A stretch of DNA of 64,000 bases. It comes from Streptomyces sclerotialus (GTDB lineage: Bacteria > Actinomycetota > Actinomycetes > Streptomycetales > Streptomycetaceae). The position numbers were made by a program, and so were the translations under genes. Below are positions 56,377 to 64,000 of this stretch, one piece after another; the stretch's first letter is position 1, and each line of letters opens with the position of its first letter. The stretch is taken from NCBI GenBank assembly GCA_000719105.1, contig JODX01000016.1, positions 109,707 to 173,706 on the forward strand. Reading direction: 5' to 3'. The notes beneath the pieces are model-generated. The model saw nothing but the letters and a program-made list of their open reading frames with translations, was not told the DNA's origin and made no database searches.

Positions 56377-56789
56377 GGCAGCACCGCGAAGCCGTCCAGT
56401 TCCACCAGCGCGCGTTCGTCCCAGAGCCGTACGACTCCGACGACCGCCATCGCGGGGTAGGTGCGGCCCACCATCCGCCGCCACACGCGCCCCAGTTGAG
56501 CCGTACACGCGCGGTACTCCGCGACATCCGTGGTGTACACGGTGACCCGGGCCAGGTCGCCCGGAGTGCCGCCGGCGGCCTCGAGTGACGTCAGCAAGTT
56601 GCCGAGCGCCCTCTCGAACTGCTCCGGAAGCGAGTCCCCCACGACCTTGCCCTCGGCGTCCAGCGCGGTCTGGCCCGCCAGGAAGACGAGCCTCGTCCCC
56701 GTCGCGACCACGGCGTGCGAGAAGCCGGTGGCCGGGGGCAGGCCGGCGGGGTTGACGCGCTCGACCGTCTCCTTCCGCTCCACGGTCAT
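56373..56789 (-). CDS. RidA-family protein (reactive imine/enamine deaminase-like)
   Basis: 138 residues of the YjgF/YER057c/UK114 (Rid) family: RVNPAGLPPATGFSHAVVATGTRLVFLAGQTALDAEGKVVGDSLPEQFERALGNLLTSLEAAGGTPGDLARVTVYTTD and the C-terminal VRLWDERALVELDGFAVLP. RidA proteins are trimers that hydrolyse enamines and imines; the catalytic Arg near position 105 of canonical RidA is aligned with the RLWDE segment but uncertain. The ATG (56787-56789) overlaps the TGA of the acyl-CoA dehydrogenase upstream, so the two form a coupled operon. Confidence 0.9.
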   Translation of the reverse strand: MTVERKETVERVNPAGLPPATGFSHAVVATGTRLVFLAGQTALDAEGKVVGDSLPEQFERALGNLLTSLEAAGGTPGDLARVTVYTTDVAEYRACTAQLGRVWRRMVGRTYPAMAVVGVVRLWDERALVELDGFAVLP

Positions 56790-57925
56790 GACGCGTACAG
56801 CTCCTTCGCGATGATCCCCCGCTGCACCTCGCTCGCCCCCTCGTAGATCCGCGGCGCCCGCACCTCCCGGTACAGGTGCTCCAGCAGGTGCCCCCGGCGC
56901 AGGGCGCGGGCGCCGTGGAGCTGGACGGCCGCGTCGACGACGTACTGCGCCGTCTCGGTGGCGAGCAGCTTCGCCATCGCCGCACGCTTCGGGACGTCCG
57001 GGGCGCCCTCGTCGTGGGCCGTGGCCGCCGCGTACACCAGCAGGCGGGCCGCCTCCGTCCGTACGGCCATCTCGGCGACCTGGTGGGCCACCGTCCGGAG
57101 ATCTTTCAGCTTGCCGCCGAAGGCGTCCCGGCGCGAGGTGTGCCCGACCGTCGCGTCCAGGGCCGCCTGCGCCATGCCGACCGCGAAGGCGCCGACGCTC
57201 GGCCGGAACAGGTTCAGGGTGGTCATGGCGACCCGGAATCCACGGTCGGGTTCGCCCAGCACGTCGTCCGCCGTCACCGGTACGCCGTCGAAGGCGAGGG
57301 TGCCGATGGGGTGCGGGGAGAGCATGTCGACGGCGGTTCCGGTGAGACCGGGGCGATCCGCCGGGACCAGGAAGGCCGTGACGCCGCGGGCGCCCGCGCC
57401 GGGGGTCGTGCGGGCGAAGACCGTGTAGAAGTCGGCCTCGGGGGCGTTCGAGATCCAGCACTTCTCGCCGGTGAGCCGCCAGCGGCCGCGGAGGGTGTCC
57501 GTGTCCGGTCCCGTGCCGTCGCGGTCCGCCCGCAGCGCCAGGGCCGCCGCGTCCGAGCCCGCGCCCGGCTCGCTCAGCGCGAAGGCCGCGACCGCCTCTC
57601 CCTCGCTCACCCCGGGCAGCCAGCGGGCGCGCTGCGCGTCGGTGCCGTACGCGTGGACCGGGTGGGCACCCAGGCCCTGCAGGGCGAGGGCCGTCTCCGC
57701 CTCGGTGCAGGCGTACGCGAGGGACTCCCGCGTCAGGCACAGGTCCAGCGCGCCGGAGGTGAACAGGCCGCGCAGCAGCCCCAGCCGGCCGAGCTCCGTG
57801 ACGAGCGGGCGGTTGACGCGGCCCGGCTCGCCCTTCTCCGCGAGGGGCCGCAGGCGTTCCGCCGCGAGAATGCGCAGTTCGGTGCAGCGGGCGAGCTGCG
57901 CCGGGGTGAGCGAGAACGACGTCAT
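56786..57925 (-). CDS. Acyl-CoA dehydrogenase
   Basis: FAD-dependent dehydrogenase of acyl-CoA thioesters, 379 residues. An N-terminal helical domain is followed by AFALSEPGAGSDAAAL (signature 1), GRWRLTGEKCWISNAPEADFYTVFART, FRPSVGAFAVGMAQAALD and the C-terminal LHGARALRRGHLLEHLYREVRAPRIYEGASEVQRGIIAKEL. The catalytic base is likely the Glu in YEGASEVQ. ATG at 57925 is preferred over a GTG 21 nt earlier because GGAGGG lies 7 nt before it. Divergent from a CoA ligase gene with a PaaX regulator beyond, pointing to degradation of aromatic or branched acids. Confidence 0.93.
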   Translation of the reverse strand: MTSFSLTPAQLARCTELRILAAERLRPLAEKGEPGRVNRPLVTELGRLGLLRGLFTSGALDLCLTRESLAYACTEAETALALQGLGAHPVHAYGTDAQRARWLPGVSEGEAVAAFALSEPGAGSDAAALALRADRDGTGPDTDTLRGRWRLTGEKCWISNAPEADFYTVFARTTPGAGARGVTAFLVPADRPGLTGTAVDMLSPHPIGTLAFDGVPVTADDVLGEPDRGFRVAMTTLNLFRPSVGAFAVGMAQAALDATVGHTSRRDAFGGKLKDLRTVAHQVAEMAVRTEAARLLVYAAATAHDEGAPDVPKRAAMAKLLATETAQYVVDAAVQLHGARALRRGHLLEHLYREVRAPRIYEGASEVQRGIIAKELYAS

Positions 57926-57957
57926 CCCGGTTCCCTCCGTCGTCACCCATGAGGTCG

Positions 57958-57971
57958 ACCGTATCGACGGT
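57958..57971. promoter_or_regulatory. Inverted repeat in the divergent dehydrogenase/ligase promoter region
   Basis: ACCGT-ATCG-ACGGT at 57958-57971, followed by a second GTATCG, lies in the 135-bp gap between the divergent acyl-CoA dehydrogenase and CoA ligase genes. A candidate operator for shared control, perhaps by PaaX. Confidence 0.45.
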
Positions 57972-58060
57972 ATCGCGAACTGTTGACTGCCGTCACCGGC
58001 TCGCTACGCTCCAGCTCCGAGCCCGCCACTGCACCACCACTGCAAAGGGGGCCTACCGCT

Positions 58061-59707
58061 GTGGAGACCTCGGCCCACAAGGACACCTTCGCCCGCGATC
58101 ACCTGCCGCCTCCCGATCAGTGGCCCGACCTCGTCTTCGACCTGCCCGGACTGCGCTATCCCCGCCGGCTCAACTGCGCGGCCGAGCTGCTCGACGGCGC
58201 CGGGGCCGCTTCCGGCCGGCCCTCGTTCCGCACTCCCTCCGGTGAGACCTGGACCTACGGGGAGCTGCGCGCCCGCGTCGACCGGATCGCGCACGCGCTC
58301 ACCACCGCCCTCGGGGTCGTCCCCGGCAACCGCGTGCTGCTGCGCGGGCCCACCACGCCCTGGCTCGCGGCCTGCTGGCTGGCGGTGCTCAAGGCCGGCG
58401 GGATCGCCGTCACCGTGCTGGCGCAGCACCGGCCGCACGAGCTGGCCGCCATGTGCCGGATCGCGCGCGTGAGCCATGCGCTGTGCGACGTGCGGTCCGT
58501 CGGTGACCTCGTCAGGGCCGCGGTCCCCGGGCTGCGGATCACGACGTACGACGGTGGCGGGGCCGGCGAACTGCGCGGTGGCGAGCTGCTCCGTCTCCCC
58601 GTGCCCGCGTCCGGCGAGCCGTACGAGGCCGTCGGCACCGCGGCCGACGACGTGGCGCTCATCGCGTTCACGTCCGGAACGACCGGGCGCCCCAAGGGGT
58701 GCGTGCACTTCCACCGCGATGTGCTGGCGATCGCGGACACCTTCTCGGCCCATGTGCTGAAGCCGCGCGCGGACGACGTGTTCACCGGCAGTCCCCCGCT
58801 CGGGTTCACCTTCGGGCTCGGTGGGCTCGTCGTCTTCCCGATGCGTGTCGGGGCGAGTTCCCTGCTGCTCGAACAGGCGGGTTCCCGGCAGTTGTCGTCC
58901 GCGATCGCCGAGCACCGGGTGTCGGTGCTGTTCACCGCGCCGACGGCGTACCGGGCCATGCTGGGCGAGCTCGACGCCCACGACCTCTCGTCCCTGCGGC
59001 GCTGCGTCTCCGCCGGCGAGAACCTCCCCGCGGCCACCTGGCGGGCCTGGTACGAACGCACGGGGCTGCGCATCATCAACGGCATCGGGGCGACCGAGCT
59101 GCTGCACATCTTCGTCTCCGCGGCCGACGACGACATCCGGCCCGGGACGACCGGAGTGCCCGTACCGGGGTGGCACGCGCGCGTGCAGGACGAGAAGGGG
59201 TTGCCCGTGCCCGACGGCACGCCCGGGCTGCTGGCCGTGCGCGGGCCGGTGGGCTGCCGCTACCTCGCCGATCCGCGGCAGTCGGAGTACGCGCGCGGCG
59301 GCTGGAACATCACCGGGGACACCTACGTCCGCGAGCCCGACGGCTGCTTCCGCTATGTCTCGCGCGCGGACGACATGATCATCTCGGCCGGGTACAACAT
59401 CGCGGGCCCGGAGGTCGAGGAGGCCCTGCTGCGCCATCCGGACGTGGTGGAGGCGGCGGTGGTCGGGCGGCCGGACGAGGAGCGCGGGCAGGTGGCCGTG
59501 GCGTACGCGGTCGTGCGGTCCGGCGCGCCGCGGGACGTGGAGGCGTTGCGCGCCCATCTCCGGGAGGAACTCGCCCCGTACAAGTGCCCCCGCGACATCG
59601 CGTTCCTGGACGCGCTGCCGCGCACCGCGACGGGCAAGCTCCAGCGGTTCCGGCTGCGCACCGGTGACGACCGGCACGTCGGCAGCCGACGCGGCGACCA
59701 GCCATGA
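58061..59707 (+). CDS. Acyl/aryl-CoA ligase (AMP-forming; benzoate-CoA ligase-like)
   Basis: 548-residue adenylate-forming enzyme that activates a carboxylic acid with ATP and CoA. P-loop ALIAFTSGTTGRPKGCVHFHRD, A5-type INGIGATELLHIFVS, the hinge YVSRADDMIISAGYNIAGPEVEEALL and the catalytic Lys in PRTATGKLQRFRL are intact; sequence style is closest to benzoate/2-aminobenzoate-CoA ligases. GTG at 58061 is chosen for AAAGGGGG 8 nt upstream. Divergent from acyl-CoA dehydrogenase-RidA and followed by PaaX, so the substrate is probably an aromatic or aryl-alkanoic acid. Confidence 0.92.
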   Translation: METSAHKDTFARDHLPPPDQWPDLVFDLPGLRYPRRLNCAAELLDGAGAASGRPSFRTPSGETWTYGELRARVDRIAHALTTALGVVPGNRVLLRGPTTPWLAACWLAVLKAGGIAVTVLAQHRPHELAAMCRIARVSHALCDVRSVGDLVRAAVPGLRITTYDGGGAGELRGGELLRLPVPASGEPYEAVGTAADDVALIAFTSGTTGRPKGCVHFHRDVLAIADTFSAHVLKPRADDVFTGSPPLGFTFGLGGLVVFPMRVGASSLLLEQAGSRQLSSAIAEHRVSVLFTAPTAYRAMLGELDAHDLSSLRRCVSAGENLPAATWRAWYERTGLRIINGIGATELLHIFVSAADDDIRPGTTGVPVPGWHARVQDEKGLPVPDGTPGLLAVRGPVGCRYLADPRQSEYARGGWNITGDTYVREPDGCFRYVSRADDMIISAGYNIAGPEVEEALLRHPDVVEAAVVGRPDEERGQVAVAYAVVRSGAPRDVEALRAHLREELAPYKCPRDIAFLDALPRTATGKLQRFRLRTGDDRHVGSRRGDQP

Positions 59708-59746
59708 CGACCCCGGCAGGCTCGATGCCGACTCCCACCGGTGTGG

Positions 59747-59768
59747 TTGAACACTTAAAATGATCAAC
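59747..59768. promoter_or_regulatory. Inverted repeat across the PaaX start
   Basis: GTTGA (59747-59751) and TCAAC (59764-59768) flank the AT-rich ACACTTAAAATGA that includes the ATG at 59760. No ribosome site is present. Possibly an autoregulatory operator on a leaderless promoter. Confidence 0.4.
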
Positions 59769-60617
59769 GTGTCCGAGCAACACGCACAGCACGCCCCACG
59801 TTCCCTCATCGTGACCTTCTACGGCGCGTACGGTCGCTCCGTGCCCGGTCCGGTGCCCGTCTCCGAGCTGATTCGGCTCCTGGCCGCGGTGGGCGTCGAC
59901 GCGCCCTCCGTACGGTCGTCGGTGTCGCGGCTGAAACGGCGCGGACTGCTGGTGCCGGCGCGTACGGCGACCGGGGCGGCCGGGTACGGGCTGTCGCCGG
60001 AGGCGCGGCAGCTGCTCGACGACGGTGATCGGCGCGTGTACGCGACCTCGTCGCCGGGCGAGGACGAGGGCTGGGTGCTGGCCGTGTTCTCCGTGCCGGA
60101 GACGGAGCGGCAGAAGCGGCACGTGCTGCGTTCCCGGCTGGCCGCCCTCGGCTTCGGCACCGCGGCGCCCGGGGTGTGGATCGCCCCGGCGCGGCTGTAC
60201 GAGGAGGCCCGGCACAGCCTCCGGCGGCTGGGGCTCGATCCGTACGTGGACCTGTTCCGGGGCGAGCACCTGGGCTTCGCGGCGACGGCCGAGGCGGTGG
60301 CGCGGTGGTGGGACCTGACCGCGATCGCCAAGCAGCACGAGGCGTTCCTGGACCTGCACGCGCGCGTGCTGCACGCGTGGGAGGCGCGGGCGGACACCCC
60401 GCCCGAGGAGGCGTACCGGGACTATCTGCTGGTGCTCGACTCATGGCGTCATCTGCCGTACACGGACCCCGGGCTGCCGGCGTCACTGCTGCCCGGCGAC
60501 TGGCCGGGGGTACGGTCGGCGGACGTCTTCCGGGCCCTGCACGAGCGGCTGCGGGACGCGGGGGCCGTTTTCGCCGGTGTCGATCAGACGCCGGCGCCGT
60601 TCAGACGCAGCGAGTAA
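59760..60617 (+). CDS. PaaX-family transcriptional repressor
   Basis: 285 residues. The N-terminal winged helix (RSLIVTFYGAYGRSVPGPVPVSELIRLLAAVGVDAPSVRSSVSRLKRRGLL) and the PaaX core and C-terminal domain (WVLAVFSVPETERQKRHVLRSRLAALGFGTAAPGVWIAPARL, AFLDLHARVLHAWEA, YRDYLLVLDSWRHLPYTDPGLPASLLPGDWPG) are complete. PaaX regulators usually repress phenylacetyl-CoA or related pathways and respond to the CoA thioester. Next to a CoA ligase, it would sense that enzyme's product. An alternative GTG start 9 nt downstream cannot be excluded. Confidence 0.93.
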   Translation: MINVSEQHAQHAPRSLIVTFYGAYGRSVPGPVPVSELIRLLAAVGVDAPSVRSSVSRLKRRGLLVPARTATGAAGYGLSPEARQLLDDGDRRVYATSSPGEDEGWVLAVFSVPETERQKRHVLRSRLAALGFGTAAPGVWIAPARLYEEARHSLRRLGLDPYVDLFRGEHLGFAATAEAVARWWDLTAIAKQHEAFLDLHARVLHAWEARADTPPEEAYRDYLLVLDSWRHLPYTDPGLPASLLPGDWPGVRSADVFRALHERLRDAGAVFAGVDQTPAPFRRSE

Positions 60618-60714
60618 GCCCTTAAACGTGTGTTCGGTTACGATTCGGTTCACTTAGGGAACCCTCAGAGTTCTCCGCACCTCTTCTCAGGATTCTTACT
60701 TAACATCGTGACGC

Positions 60715-61623
60715 ATGAGTCTGATGCGCAAGATGAACCGGGCGCTCACTGCCACCACCGGCCTCCAGGTACGGAAGGCCGCGCCGGCCGCGCCCGCCGG
60801 GCCGAAGACCGCGGCATCCAAGCCGGCGCCGAAGAAGTCCGCGCCCAAGCCCACACCGGTGTACCGATGTCCGGGCTCCGAGGACCTCGCCACGGACCGG
60901 TTGCTGCGGCAGCCGGTCTTCATCATGTCCCCGGTGCGCTCCGGCTCGACGCTGCTGCGGATGATGATGAACGCCCATCCGCGGCTGCACTCCCCGCACG
61001 AGCTGCACATACGCCGCCTCGAGGTCGGCTACGGCAGCAAGCTGTCCCAGAAGGCGATGAGCGCCCTCGACCTGGAACGCGGTGACCTGGAGCACCTGCT
61101 GTGGGACCGGGTCATGCACCGCGAGCTGGTCAAGTCCGGCAAGGACTTCATCGTCGAGAAGACTCCCAGCAACGCGTTCGTGTACCAGCGCATCCGCGAC
61201 TGCTGGCCCGACGCCCGGTTCGTCTTCCTGCTGCGTCACCCGGTCTCCATCGCCCAGTCCTGGCACGAGGGCGACCCCGACAAGCGCACCTACGACGAGG
61301 CCGCCGCCGACGCGCTGCGCTACATGAAGGCCGTCGACAAGGCCCGCAAGGGCACCACCGGCGGGTACACCGTGCGCTACGAGGAGATCACCGCCGACCC
61401 CGAGAAGGAGATGCGGGGGCTGTGCGCGTTCCTCGGCATCGACTTCGAGCCGGCCATGCTCGACTACGGCAGGAAGGACGACTCCCAGGTCGTCAAGGGC
61501 CTCGGTGACTGGCGAGACAAGATCAAGAGCGGCACCGTGCAGGCGGGCCGTGCGCTCCCGTCGGACGACGAGATCCCGGAGATCCTGCGTCCCATGTGCC
61601 AGGCGTGGGGTTACACCAAGTGA
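60715..61623 (+). CDS. PAPS-dependent sulfotransferase
   Basis: 302 residues. After a basic, Ala/Pro/Lys-rich N-terminus (residues 15-50), the 5'-phosphosulfate loop FIMSPVRSGSTLLRMMMNAHP and FVFLLRHPVSIAQSWHEGD (3'-phosphate-binding region) identify a sulfotransferase transferring SO3 from PAPS to a hydroxyl or amino group. ALCAFLGIDFEPAMLDY-like and GDWRDKIKSGTV segments complete the family pattern. It heads a five-gene overlapping operon that also makes PAPS (cysC, cysD). The acceptor, by neighbouring glycosyltransferase, is probably a glycan. Confidence 0.9.
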   Translation: MSLMRKMNRALTATTGLQVRKAAPAAPAGPKTAASKPAPKKSAPKPTPVYRCPGSEDLATDRLLRQPVFIMSPVRSGSTLLRMMMNAHPRLHSPHELHIRRLEVGYGSKLSQKAMSALDLERGDLEHLLWDRVMHRELVKSGKDFIVEKTPSNAFVYQRIRDCWPDARFVFLLRHPVSIAQSWHEGDPDKRTYDEAAADALRYMKAVDKARKGTTGGYTVRYEEITADPEKEMRGLCAFLGIDFEPAMLDYGRKDDSQVVKGLGDWRDKIKSGTVQAGRALPSDDEIPEILRPMCQAWGYTK

Positions 61624-62036
61624 AGCCGCACGCCGAGATAGCCGAGGTCTGGCCGCGCGACGGCCGCATCAGACTCGTCGGACGGATCCACGGGTGCCCC
61701 GCCGGCGGCACCTGGCGGCTCGTCCTGACCCGTCGCGCCCACCCGGACCAGCGGCTGGACTACCCCGCCCGGACCGACGGCGACCGCTTCGAGAGCGAGT
61801 GGCCCGTCGCCGACCTGGCCGCGTCCGACTACGCGGCCGTCGAGGAGTGGGACATCCACCTCAGCGACGGCGAGAAGGAGTTGCGCGCGGGACGCCAACT
61901 CGACGACGTCCGCGGCAAGAAGAAGATCTTCGTATACCCGGAGCAGCGCATCGACGGCTCGGACGTCAGCGTGCGCCCGTACTACACGATCAAGGACAAC
62001 CTCTCCCTGGAGTGCCGTACGGGAGGTGCGGCATGA
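61620..62036 (+). CDS. Beta-rich protein of unknown function in the sulfation operon
   Basis: 138 residues. VWPRDGRIRLVGRIHGCPAGGTWRLVLTRRAHPDQRLDYPARTDGDRFESEWPVADLA, then VEEWDIHLSDGEKELRAGRQLDDVRGKKKIFVYPEQ and VRPYYTIKDNLSLECR, alternates short strands and resembles the beta-sandwich modules attached to CDP-glycerol- and GT-type cell-wall polymer enzymes. I do not recognise a named family. The GTG (61620) overlaps the sulfotransferase TGA and its own TGA overlaps the next ATG, so it is an integral operon member and may be a substrate-binding or chaperone-like subunit of the glycosyltransferase. Confidence 0.75.
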   Translation: MKPHAEIAEVWPRDGRIRLVGRIHGCPAGGTWRLVLTRRAHPDQRLDYPARTDGDRFESEWPVADLAASDYAAVEEWDIHLSDGEKELRAGRQLDDVRGKKKIFVYPEQRIDGSDVSVRPYYTIKDNLSLECRTGGAA

Positions 62037-63319
62037 CCGACCGCCGCCCCCTGCCGAAGGTCCGCTACCTGCTGCTGCACGCCTACGGGCGCGGCGGCAC
62101 CATCCGTACGGTGATGAACCAGGCCAACTCCCTCGTGGCGGCGGGCTGGGACGTCGAACTGGTGAGCGCGGTACGGCGCCGTGACGACATCCAGTTCCCG
62201 CTCGACGAGCGGGTGCGGGTCTCCACGGTCGTCGACCTGCGCGACGACGCCCAGGCTCCGCCCGCAGGGCTCGTCGCCCGCTGGCGCGACCGGCGCCGCT
62301 CCCGGCTGATGGAGGAGCCCGCACAGCACATACCGGCGGGCGAGTTCGGCTACCGCTACTTCAACCGGTACATCGAGGACCGGCTCATCGCGTACCTGCG
62401 GACACTGACCGACGGCATCCTCGTCACCACCCGTCCCGCACTGAACTTCCTGGCCGCCGAGCACGCCACGAGCGGCGTGGTCCGCATCGCCCAGGAACAC
62501 ATGAACCACGGCACGCACAAGCGCGACGTGCAGAAGCGCATCCGGGAGACCTACCCGACCTTCGCCGCGGTGGCCGTGCTCACCGAACGCGACCGGGAGG
62601 AGTACGAGGAACTCCTGCCCGGCACACGTGTGGTGCGCATCCCGAACGCCGTTCACTCCCTCGACCAGGCACCCGCCGACCCCAGGTCGAAGATCGCGGT
62701 GGCGGCCGGCCGGCTCTTCCCCCAGAAGGGCTTCGACATGCTGATCCCGGCCTGGGCGAAGCTCGTCGAGACGTACCCGGACTGGCAGCTGCGGATCTAC
62801 GGCAGCGGCGAGAAGAAGGCTCAGCTCCGCGCCCTCATCGAGGAGCACCACCTCTACAACCACGTCTTCCTCATGGGGCACACGGACCGCCTCGACGACG
62901 AGCTCGCCAAGGCGTCCTTCTATGTGCTCAGCTCACGCTTCGAGGGCCTGCCGATGGTGATGATCGAGGCGATGAGCCATGCGCTGCCGGTGGTCAGCTT
63001 CGACTGCCCGACCGGCCCCGCCGACGTCCTCACCCACGGGGTCGACGGGCTGCTGGTGCCGCCGGAGGACCCCGACGCGCTCGCCGACGCGATGGCCAGG
63101 CTGATGGCCGACGAGAAGCTGCGCGCGGACATGGGCACCGCGGCCGTCCTCACGGCCGCCTCCTACGGCCCGGACGCCGTCCACCCGCGCTGGGAAAGCC
63201 TCTTCACCGAGCTCAGTGGAGCCGGTGGACCCAGTGGCCCCAGCAGCCCTGGCGGTCCCGGTGAACTCCCCCACGAACAACGGCGCCCCGGCGGTGCCGC
63301 GAAAGGACAGCACGCATGA
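62033..63319 (+). CDS. Family 4 glycosyltransferase
   Basis: 428-residue retaining GT-B enzyme. The N-terminal acceptor domain contains YLLLHAYGRGGTIRTVMNQANSLVAAGWDVELV. The C-terminal donor domain has VAAGRLFPQKGFDMLIPAWAKLV, LRIYGSGEKKAQLRALI, VFLMGHTDRLDDELAKASFYVLSSRFEGLPMVMIEAMSHALPVVSFDCPTGPADVL with the E-x7-E motif (FEGLPMVMIE). The last ~30 residues (GAGGPSGPSSPGGPGELPHE) are Gly/Pro/Ser-rich and overlap the cysC start. It builds an unknown glycan or cell-surface polymer that the adjacent sulfotransferase may modify. Confidence 0.92.
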   Translation: MTDRRPLPKVRYLLLHAYGRGGTIRTVMNQANSLVAAGWDVELVSAVRRRDDIQFPLDERVRVSTVVDLRDDAQAPPAGLVARWRDRRRSRLMEEPAQHIPAGEFGYRYFNRYIEDRLIAYLRTLTDGILVTTRPALNFLAAEHATSGVVRIAQEHMNHGTHKRDVQKRIRETYPTFAAVAVLTERDREEYEELLPGTRVVRIPNAVHSLDQAPADPRSKIAVAAGRLFPQKGFDMLIPAWAKLVETYPDWQLRIYGSGEKKAQLRALIEEHHLYNHVFLMGHTDRLDDELAKASFYVLSSRFEGLPMVMIEAMSHALPVVSFDCPTGPADVLTHGVDGLLVPPEDPDALADAMARLMADEKLRADMGTAAVLTAASYGPDAVHPRWESLFTELSGAGGPSGPSSPGGPGELPHEQRRPGGAAKGQHA

Positions 63320-63867
63320 CCACCACGTCCAGGGCTCAGGGAGCCACCGTCTGGCTCACCGGGTTGCCGAGCGCGGGCAAGACCACCATCGCCCGCATCC
63401 TCGCCGGGCGCCTGCGGTCGGAGGGACACCGTGTGGAGGTCCTCGACGGTGACGAGATACGCCGCTTCCTCTCCGCCGGCCTCGGCTTCTCCCGCGAGGA
63501 CCGCCACACGAACGTGCAGCGCATCGGCCTGGTCGCCGAGGTTCTCGCCCGCAACGGCGTCATCGCGGTCGTCCCCGTCATCGCCCCCTACGCCGACAGC
63601 CGCGAGGCGGTGCGCAAGCGCCACGACGCGAGCGGGACGCCGTACTTCGAGGTGCATGTCGCCACCCCCGTGGAGGTGTGCAGCGAGCGGGACGTGAAGG
63701 GCCTGTACGCACGGCAGGCCGCCGGGCAGCTCCAGGGCCTGACGGGCGTCGACGACCCGTACGAGCCGCCGGTCGACCCGGCGCTGGTGCTCCGGACCCA
63801 GTCGCAGACCCCGGAGCAGTCGGCGGACGCGGTGCACGCGGTGCTGGCGGAGCGGGGGCTGGTGTGA
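63316..63867 (+). CDS. cysC: Adenylylsulfate kinase
   Basis: 183 residues. Phosphorylates adenosine 5'-phosphosulfate (APS) to PAPS with ATP. Walker A GLPSAGKTTIA, the APS-binding DGDEIRRFLSAGLGFSREDRHTNVQRIG, and the lid region DVKGLYARQAAGQLQGLTGVDDPYEPP are intact and of canonical length. ATGA overlap with the glycosyltransferase stop upstream and GTGA overlap with cysD downstream. Because the operon also has a sulfotransferase, the PAPS is likely meant for sulfation here rather than for cysteine synthesis alone. Confidence 0.96.
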   Translation: MTTTSRAQGATVWLTGLPSAGKTTIARILAGRLRSEGHRVEVLDGDEIRRFLSAGLGFSREDRHTNVQRIGLVAEVLARNGVIAVVPVIAPYADSREAVRKRHDASGTPYFEVHVATPVEVCSERDVKGLYARQAAGQLQGLTGVDDPYEPPVDPALVLRTQSQTPEQSADAVHAVLAERGLV

Positions 63868-64000
63868 CGACCACAACTTCCCTCCCCACGCAGACCGACG
63901 CCCCGTACGCCCTCTCCCACCTGGACGCGCTGGAGTCCGAGGCGGTGCACATCTTCCGCGAGGTGGCGGGCGAGTTCGAGAACCCGGTGATCCTGTTCTC
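63864..64000 (+). CDS. cysD: Sulfate adenylyltransferase subunit 2 (start only; runs off the window)
   Basis: The first 45 codons, [46 protein letters not shown], match the N-terminus of CysD ([35 protein letters not shown] in Streptomyces). CysD with the GTPase CysN makes APS from sulfate and ATP. GTG start at 63864 overlaps the cysC stop. The remainder, and presumably cysN, lie past the right edge. Confidence 0.9.
   Translation, partial: [45 protein letters not shown]

Overview
The window is chromosomal DNA from a Streptomyces species. The signs are very high GC, almost exclusive G/C at third codon positions, many GTG starts with GGAGG-type ribosome sites, GTGA/ATGA stop-start overlaps, leaderless promoter layouts, a single TTA codon placed in a regulator, and recognisable Streptomyces gene neighbourhoods. 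From memory, the first 22 kb follows the S. coelicolor SCO5998 to SCO6014 neighbourhood (murA-like gene, aconitase, ngcEFG, rok7B7, xylFGH, dxs, amino-acid permease).

1-22.6 kb, mostly core. An APC permease (cut by the window edge), dxs, a xylose-type ABC importer (xylFGH), its ROK regulator, and a GlcNAc/chitobiose-type ABC importer (ngcEFG) all lie on the minus strand. A secreted GH92 alpha-mannosidase with a LacI-type operator follows, then VOC and Uma2 proteins, aconitase (with an iron-box-like site and an 8-2-8 palindrome of the TamR/HucR type upstream), a DUF4236 peptide and an HTH-MurA fusion.

22.6-28.4 kb, accessory and decaying. A two-gene nucleotidyltransferase toxin-antitoxin candidate is followed by wrecks of an anti-sigma-like ATPase, an SF1 helicase without its Walker A half, and a T4-beta-like protein on the other strand with two nonsense codons and frameshifts. 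A GNAT gene sits between two copies of a ~107-bp repeat.

28.4-46.7 kb, redox and regulation cluster. A large AfsR/SARP regulator (one TTA codon) is divergent from an SDR gene. Between them are four 11-bp-spaced heptamers that look like SARP binding sites. Then come a flavodoxin-fold quinone reductase, a 14-TM-type MFS pump, a cofactor-free haloperoxidase-type hydrolase, a luciferase-like monooxygenase with its FMN reductase, two paralogous AraC regulators, a LAL-type LuxR regulator, an alpha/beta hydrolase with glycine at the nucleophile position, and an orphan sugar-binding lipoprotein. Short tandem repeats are unusually frequent here.

46.7-56.1 kb, mosaic of fragments. An SPFH gene has an internal deletion and frameshift, and a 120-bp piece of it recurs at 56 kb. 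A secreted protein of unknown function and a subtilisin-like protease with three P domains are intact. Around them are a decayed partial copy of the protease, broken membrane and secreted protein genes, a glycosyltransferase scrap and an AT-rich palindrome cluster.

56.1-64 kb, two functional units. The first is DUF5999, RidA, acyl-CoA dehydrogenase, acyl/aryl-CoA ligase and PaaX (aromatic or fatty acid catabolism). The second is a tightly overlapping operon of sulfotransferase, beta-rich unknown protein, GT4 glycosyltransferase, CysC and CysD. This operon would make PAPS and place sulfate on a glycan or related acceptor.
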